A stretch of 8,014 nucleotides of DNA from an uncultured Clostridium sp. (GTDB taxonomy: Bacteria; Bacillota; Clostridia; Lachnospirales; Lachnospiraceae): assembly GCA_900552885.1 (NCBI GenBank), contig USBM01000095.1:1-8014 (forward strand), in the 5' to 3' direction. How positions within the stretch are numbered: the stretch's first letter is position 1; the number at the start of each line of letters is the position of its first letter. Of this stretch, positions 4,714 to 8,014 are shown piece after piece. A model generated the notes under the pieces. The model was not told where the DNA came from and ran no database searches. It saw only the letters and a program-made list of their open reading frames with translations. The position numbers and the translations under genes are program-made.

Positions 4714-6183
4714 TCACAGCGTATTCAATGTCTGTAAAACACCCGGCACATCATTCACTAATGCTACCGCATCCGCACGCCCACATTCCTCTAATAGCCG
4801 CTGCTTTGTGACATGCCCGATACAGATCATCTTTACCGTATCCGGCAAAATTATCTTCTGCTCTCGCAGTCCTTCAAAAAACGAGGTGACACCCGATGCA
4901 CTGACAAAGATCAGATAGTCAAGCTGCGGAAGAGCACGGATATCCTTGGTCAATTTGCCCTGCACATCATAGATTGGAAGATCCGTACAACGTATACTCT
5001 GTTCTTCCATATAAGTAACCAGATTGGGATTCCCTTGCACTGCCCGTGGAATCAATACCTTCGTCCCCGGCTTTGCACGTTCCGCAAATTCCTTTGCCAA
5101 TACGTCAATCGTATATGCAGATGGAACAAAATCTGCCTGTAATCCATACTCGGAAAGCTTTGCTGCCGTTCCACTTCCAAGTACCGCTATCTGAATCCGT
5201 GAAAGCGTCCGAATATCAATCTTTAACTGTCGCATCTGTTCAAAGAACAACCGGATCGCATTCTGACTGGTGAACATCAGCCAGTCGTATTCCGCTAAAT
5301 GCTGCATTGCCTGTGATAGCTGTTCCATTGCCTTCGTCTGCACCACTTCCATATCGCACAACAATACCGGCTGCATGGATAATTCTTCCACACCGCATTT
5401 CAGCTTATGCCACAGCAGACCAGAAGCTGTAATTCCAACCTTCGGTAATGCCGCCTGGTCACAATAGGACAATGCCGCCGTGTCTCCGATCACGATAACC
5501 GCAGGGGATGGCAGCTCTGCCTCTTCCACCTTTCCTGCAATTGTTTCCAATGTGCCTGTTACCTTTCGCTGATAGCAAGTGGTTCCATCTGAAATAACAG
5601 CAACCGGTGTCCCGGCTTCCTTCCCGGCATCAATCAGCCGCTTTGCAATCTGGGAAAGATTTGACAATCCCATCAGAAATACAATCGTTCCTTCCATCTT
5701 TGCAATCGTATCATAATCGTAATCCGGCTCATTGGTTGACGTCTTCGTATGTCCGGTGATCACATGAAAACTCCGGCTCACTCCACGATGCGTAACCGGA
5801 ATTCCTGCACATTCCGGAACTGCAATCGCAGATGTCACACCGGGAATCACCTCATAGGCAATCCCCTCTGCCTGTAATGCTTCTATCTCTTCTCCTCCTC
5901 TGCCAAATACAAAGGAATCCCCGCCCTTCAGACGCACCACATACTCATGCCGCCTGGCACACTCCACTAATATCTTGTTAATCTCTTCCTGCCTGCGGTA
6001 ATGGCTACCTGCCTGCTTTCCCACATAGATCTTCTCGCAGGATACCGAAACCTCTTCCAATAATTCTTCATTGGCAAGCCGGTCATAAACAATAGCATCA
6101 CATTGCCGTATCTTCTCTAAGCCTTTTACCGTGATCAGGCCCGCATCTCCGGGGCCTGCACCGACCAAATATACTTTACCCAT
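4714..6183 (-). CDS. cobA/hemD: Fused uroporphyrinogen III C-methyltransferase / uroporphyrinogen III synthase
   Basis: The 489-aa protein joins two enzymes. Residues 1 to about 245 are SUMT (CobA): VGAGPGD (7-13), RLKGGDSFVFGRGGEE (84-99), PGVTSAIAVPECAGIPVTHRG (114-134) and TGHTKTS (143-149) are the S-adenosylmethionine-dependent methylase motifs; it adds the C2 and C7 methyls that give precorrin-2. Residues from about 248 to 489 are uroporphyrinogen III synthase (HemD), which inverts ring D of hydroxymethylbilane. Recognisable parts are FTSQNAIRLFF (304-314), VLGSGTAAKLSEYGL (334-348), VLIPRA (376-381), FVSASGVTSFFE (426-437) and CIGHVTKQRL (454-463). The first HemD strand reads GITAS where LVTRP is usual. 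The fusion is an established clostridial arrangement and couples making uroporphyrinogen III to diverting it to siroheme/corrinoids. The start has AGGAG at 9 nt. The 131-bp gap upstream holds a promoter-like sequence. Confidence 0.96.
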   Translation of the reverse strand: MGKVYLVGAGPGDAGLITVKGLEKIRQCDAIVYDRLANEELLEEVSVSCEKIYVGKQAGSHYRRQEEINKILVECARRHEYVVRLKGGDSFVFGRGGEEIEALQAEGIAYEVIPGVTSAIAVPECAGIPVTHRGVSRSFHVITGHTKTSTNEPDYDYDTIAKMEGTIVFLMGLSNLSQIAKRLIDAGKEAGTPVAVISDGTTCYQRKVTGTLETIAGKVEEAELPSPAVIVIGDTAALSYCDQAALPKVGITASGLLWHKLKCGVEELSMQPVLLCDMEVVQTKAMEQLSQAMQHLAEYDWLMFTSQNAIRLFFEQMRQLKIDIRTLSRIQIAVLGSGTAAKLSEYGLQADFVPSAYTIDVLAKEFAERAKPGTKVLIPRAVQGNPNLVTYMEEQSIRCTDLPIYDVQGKLTKDIRALPQLDYLIFVSASGVTSFFEGLREQKIILPDTVKMICIGHVTKQRLLEECGRADAVALVNDVPGVLQTLNTL

Positions 6184-6192
6184 GTTGCAATA

Positions 6193-6197
6193 CTCCT
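6193..6197 (-). promoter_or_regulatory. Ribosome binding site AGGAG for cobA/hemD
   Basis: AGGAG on the minus strand is 9 nt before ATG 6183. It supports the start that begins directly with the SUMT glycine-rich strand. Confidence 0.65.
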
Positions 6198-6229
6198 ATC
6201 TCTATCTGCTCTATTCTATCGAATGTATT

Positions 6230-6258
6230 GTTATATTCCCTCTTTATCCGACACTCAA
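6230..6258 (-). promoter_or_regulatory. Candidate sigma-A promoter upstream of cobA/hemD
   Basis: TTGAGT (6253-6258) and TATAAC (6230-6235) are separated by exactly 17 nt. They match the housekeeping consensus at 4 of 6 and 5 of 6 positions. A start about 7 nt downstream would give a leader of roughly 40 nt before ATG 6183, with the AGGAG in it. It lies in the longest intergenic gap of the operon. No TG extension or operator is evident. Confidence 0.45.
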
Positions 6259-6314
6259 AATCATATTGCATGCGTTTTTCCGTTTTCTATGAACAAATAT
6301 ATTCTGTTTATTGA

Positions 6315-7346
6315 CTATGAATCATTGCTGCACTTTAACTTCTGCAATAATTCCTGCACCTGCTCTACGGCAAGATTACTATAGTCTGACCGCGATGCCC
6401 TGCCATCTACATAAATGAGTTTTCCATCCATTTCCTTCATAATGCGAAGCTCAATCTTATCCGCAGTTAAATTCGTCACAACACCAACTGCCTCATGACA
6501 GCCTGCATTTAATAAATACAATACTTCCTGTTCCGTCTTCAATTGCAGCCATGCGTCAGAATCGGATATCTTTTTCACACATTCTGCAATCTCATCCTGC
6601 TCCCGTCCCTCTATGGCGATGATTCCCTGACCTCCGGCCGGCAGCATATCTTCTACGTCAAAATAATGATATTCCAGGTCTTTCTCCTGCAACAGATCCA
6701 AGCGCCGCAACCCGGCAGCCGCAAGCACCACTCCGTCATATTCTCCGTCCCGCAGCTTACGCAAACGTGTCGGTACATTTCCCCGGATCGATACACATTG
6801 CACATTCGAATATAACTGTTCGATCTGACATTGCCGGCGCAAGGAACTCGTTCCGATGCGATACGGCTCCAATGCTCTCTGCGGATTTCCAGACTTCATG
6901 TATTCCTCTGCCAAATCTTCATTTTCTGCCTGTATTTCTCTTTTCATTTCCATTCGGATACTTCTATCTTCCTCTTGTTTTCTCTCTTGTAGGAAGTGTT
7001 CCATCTGTAATGGATGACCTTTCCTTGTCACCAGAACATCCCTTACATCTTCTCTTGGAAGCACACCACATATCGTAAGTCCCTTAGCTAATTCCATCGG
7101 CATATCCTTTGCACTGTGAACCGCCAGATCGATCTTCCCCTCCTGCAAAGCTTCCTCAAATTCTGTTACAAACACACCTTTTCCGCCAAATTCCATCAAT
7201 GGTTTATCTAAGATCCGGTCTCCCTCTGTACGAAGGATCACTGTCTCACACACACAGTCCGGATACGCCTTGCTAATTGCATCAATGACCAATTCCGTCT
7301 GCTTTCGAGCTAATTCACTTCCTCTTGTACCGATTCGGATTTTCAT
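6315..7346 (-). CDS. hemC: Hydroxymethylbilane synthase (porphobilinogen deaminase)
   Basis: This enzyme polymerises four porphobilinogens into hydroxymethylbilane, using a dipyrromethane cofactor bound to cysteine. Signatures are MKIRIGTRGSELA (1-13), GGKGVFVTEFE (54-64), HSAKDMP with the catalytic Asp81, GTSSLRRQCQ (165-174), RGNVPTRL (188-195) and NAGCHEAVG with cofactor Cys283. At 343 aa it is longer than the usual 300-315. The excess lies between DVLVTRKGHPL (103-113) and YRIGTSSLRR (162-171), where about 40 extra residues rich in Glu, Arg, Lys and Gln are inserted. In the segment before the cofactor Cys, EQEVLYLLNAGC stands where most family members have ER...LEGGC, so one conserved Arg is Gln273. 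The start has AAGGAG (7358-7363) at 11 nt. It lies 44 bp after the SirC-type gene and 131 bp before cobA/hemD. Confidence 0.96.
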   Translation of the reverse strand: MKIRIGTRGSELARKQTELVIDAISKAYPDCVCETVILRTEGDRILDKPLMEFGGKGVFVTEFEEALQEGKIDLAVHSAKDMPMELAKGLTICGVLPREDVRDVLVTRKGHPLQMEHFLQERKQEEDRSIRMEMKREIQAENEDLAEEYMKSGNPQRALEPYRIGTSSLRRQCQIEQLYSNVQCVSIRGNVPTRLRKLRDGEYDGVVLAAAGLRRLDLLQEKDLEYHYFDVEDMLPAGGQGIIAIEGREQDEIAECVKKISDSDAWLQLKTEQEVLYLLNAGCHEAVGVVTNLTADKIELRIMKEMDGKLIYVDGRASRSDYSNLAVEQVQELLQKLKCSNDS

Positions 7347-7357
7347 AACTTAACAGT

Positions 7358-7363
7358 CTCCTT
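7358..7363 (-). promoter_or_regulatory. Ribosome binding site AAGGAG for hemC
   Basis: GAAGGAGACT on the minus strand lies in the 44-bp gap after the preceding gene, 11 nt from ATG 7346. The spacing is slightly long but usable. Confidence 0.6.
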
Positions 7364-7390
7364 CATTCTTTCAGCATTACTATACTATTA

Positions 7391-8005
7391 CTATTCCTGC
7401 ATTCCAATCTCATTCATGACCTGTTCTTCCGGAATCATTCCCTCATGTTCTAATCCATACTGCAATAAATGTGCAAAAATCTCTTTTCTTCTCTCTTCCG
7501 AATCAACCTTAGAAAGCACCAGTTCCCGGCACGCCCCCATATTTGCCAGTAAGATTCCGTAATAATCCGGAATCTCATTCTGTATTGTTTGCTTCAAATG
7601 TGCCGCTGCCGCCGGACTTTGCCCTCCGGTCGAGATTGCAACAACCAGATCATCCTGCTTCACCATTGCCGGAAAAATGAACGAACAATCCTCCTTCATA
7701 TCTACTGCATTTACTAATATATTGCGTGCTTTGCAAAGCTCTGCAACATGATGGTTTCGTTCCTCGCTGTCCGTTGCCGCTACTACAAAATCCATGCCCT
7801 CTATATCCGAATCCCGAAAGGCACGGTTCACGATCTCAACCTGTGATGCATAGACAGAAAGTGCATCACACACCTGCTCTGCCACAACTGTAATCTCTAC
7901 TCCAAACGGCAGTAACTTCTTCACCTTATGAAGTGCGATCTTACCACCACCGACTACCAGACATTTCTTATTATTCACTTCTATCATAAATGGAAAGTAT
8001 GCCAT
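7391..8005 (-). CDS. sirC: Precorrin-2 dehydrogenase (SirC / CysG N-terminal-type)
   Basis: This NAD-dependent enzyme oxidises precorrin-2 to sirohydrochlorin, the branch compound for siroheme and anaerobic cobalamin synthesis. The 204-aa product has the NAD-binding start CLVVGGGKIALHK (15-27), ATDS (77-80), VNAVDMKEDCSFIFPA (98-113) containing the family's conserved Asp at 102, and STGGQSPAAA (125-134). It has no methyltransferase part; that activity is in the neighbouring CobA domain. Members of this size often lack chelatase activity, so a separate chelatase may be needed. The start MAYFPFMIEV fits the family, but the only ribosome-like site, AAAGGA, ends 0-1 nt from the ATG. The frame stays open (Asp-Lys-Gly) to the window edge, so a longer protein or a fusion to an upstream domain cannot be excluded. 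It is first in the visible operon, 44 bp before hemC. Confidence 0.9.
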   Translation of the reverse strand: MAYFPFMIEVNNKKCLVVGGGKIALHKVKKLLPFGVEITVVAEQVCDALSVYASQVEIVNRAFRDSDIEGMDFVVAATDSEERNHHVAELCKARNILVNAVDMKEDCSFIFPAMVKQDDLVVAISTGGQSPAAAAHLKQTIQNEIPDYYGILLANMGACRELVLSKVDSEERRKEIFAHLLQYGLEHEGMIPEEQVMNEIGMQE

Positions 8006-8014
8006 TCCTTTATC

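Overview
The window looks like part of a Clostridia chromosome, most likely Lachnospiraceae. This is inferred from three things: strong AGGAG-type ribosome sites, the gene order hemC - cobA/hemD - hemB - hemL with SUMT and uroporphyrinogen III synthase fused in one protein, and moderate base composition in the hem genes. Every gene I can support is on the minus strand, so transcription runs from high to low coordinates.

Right and middle (about 8005 down to 2283) is a tetrapyrrole operon. In transcription order it holds a SirC-type precorrin-2 dehydrogenase, hemC, a cobA/hemD fusion, hemB and hemL. HemL makes 5-aminolevulinate from glutamate-1-semialdehyde, HemB makes porphobilinogen, HemC makes hydroxymethylbilane, and the HemD half closes the ring to uroporphyrinogen III. 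The CobA half methylates that to precorrin-2, and the SirC-type enzyme oxidises it to sirohydrochlorin. Two chain enzymes are not in the window: hemA (glutamyl-tRNA reductase), which may lie just beyond the right edge, and a metal chelatase. There is no hemE, so the visible set points to siroheme and/or cobalamin rather than protoheme. Two intergenic gaps carry promoter-like elements: TTGAGT-17-TATAAC before cobA/hemD, and a perfect 8+8 palindrome touching a TTGACA before hemL.

Left-centre (2233 down to 292) holds three genes in the same direction with short gaps and no visible terminator after hemL: a LOG-family (TIGR00730-like) protein, a GNAT acetyltransferase and an extended-SDR NAD-dependent epimerase/dehydratase. 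The SDR gene is visibly more AT-rich than the hem genes, and its connection to tetrapyrrole synthesis is not evident.

The left end (1-291) is AT-rich. Just beyond the SDR stop lies a diverged second copy of the last 13 codons and stop of that same gene, with the rest of that copy gone. Beyond it are a 7-bp hairpin and a small lysine-rich 37-codon ORF with a good ribosome site. The duplicated 3' end is the most unusual thing in the window. I see no complete previously undescribed system here; the rest is a recognisable clostridial siroheme/corrin operon with some sequence peculiarities, notably a charged insertion in HemC.
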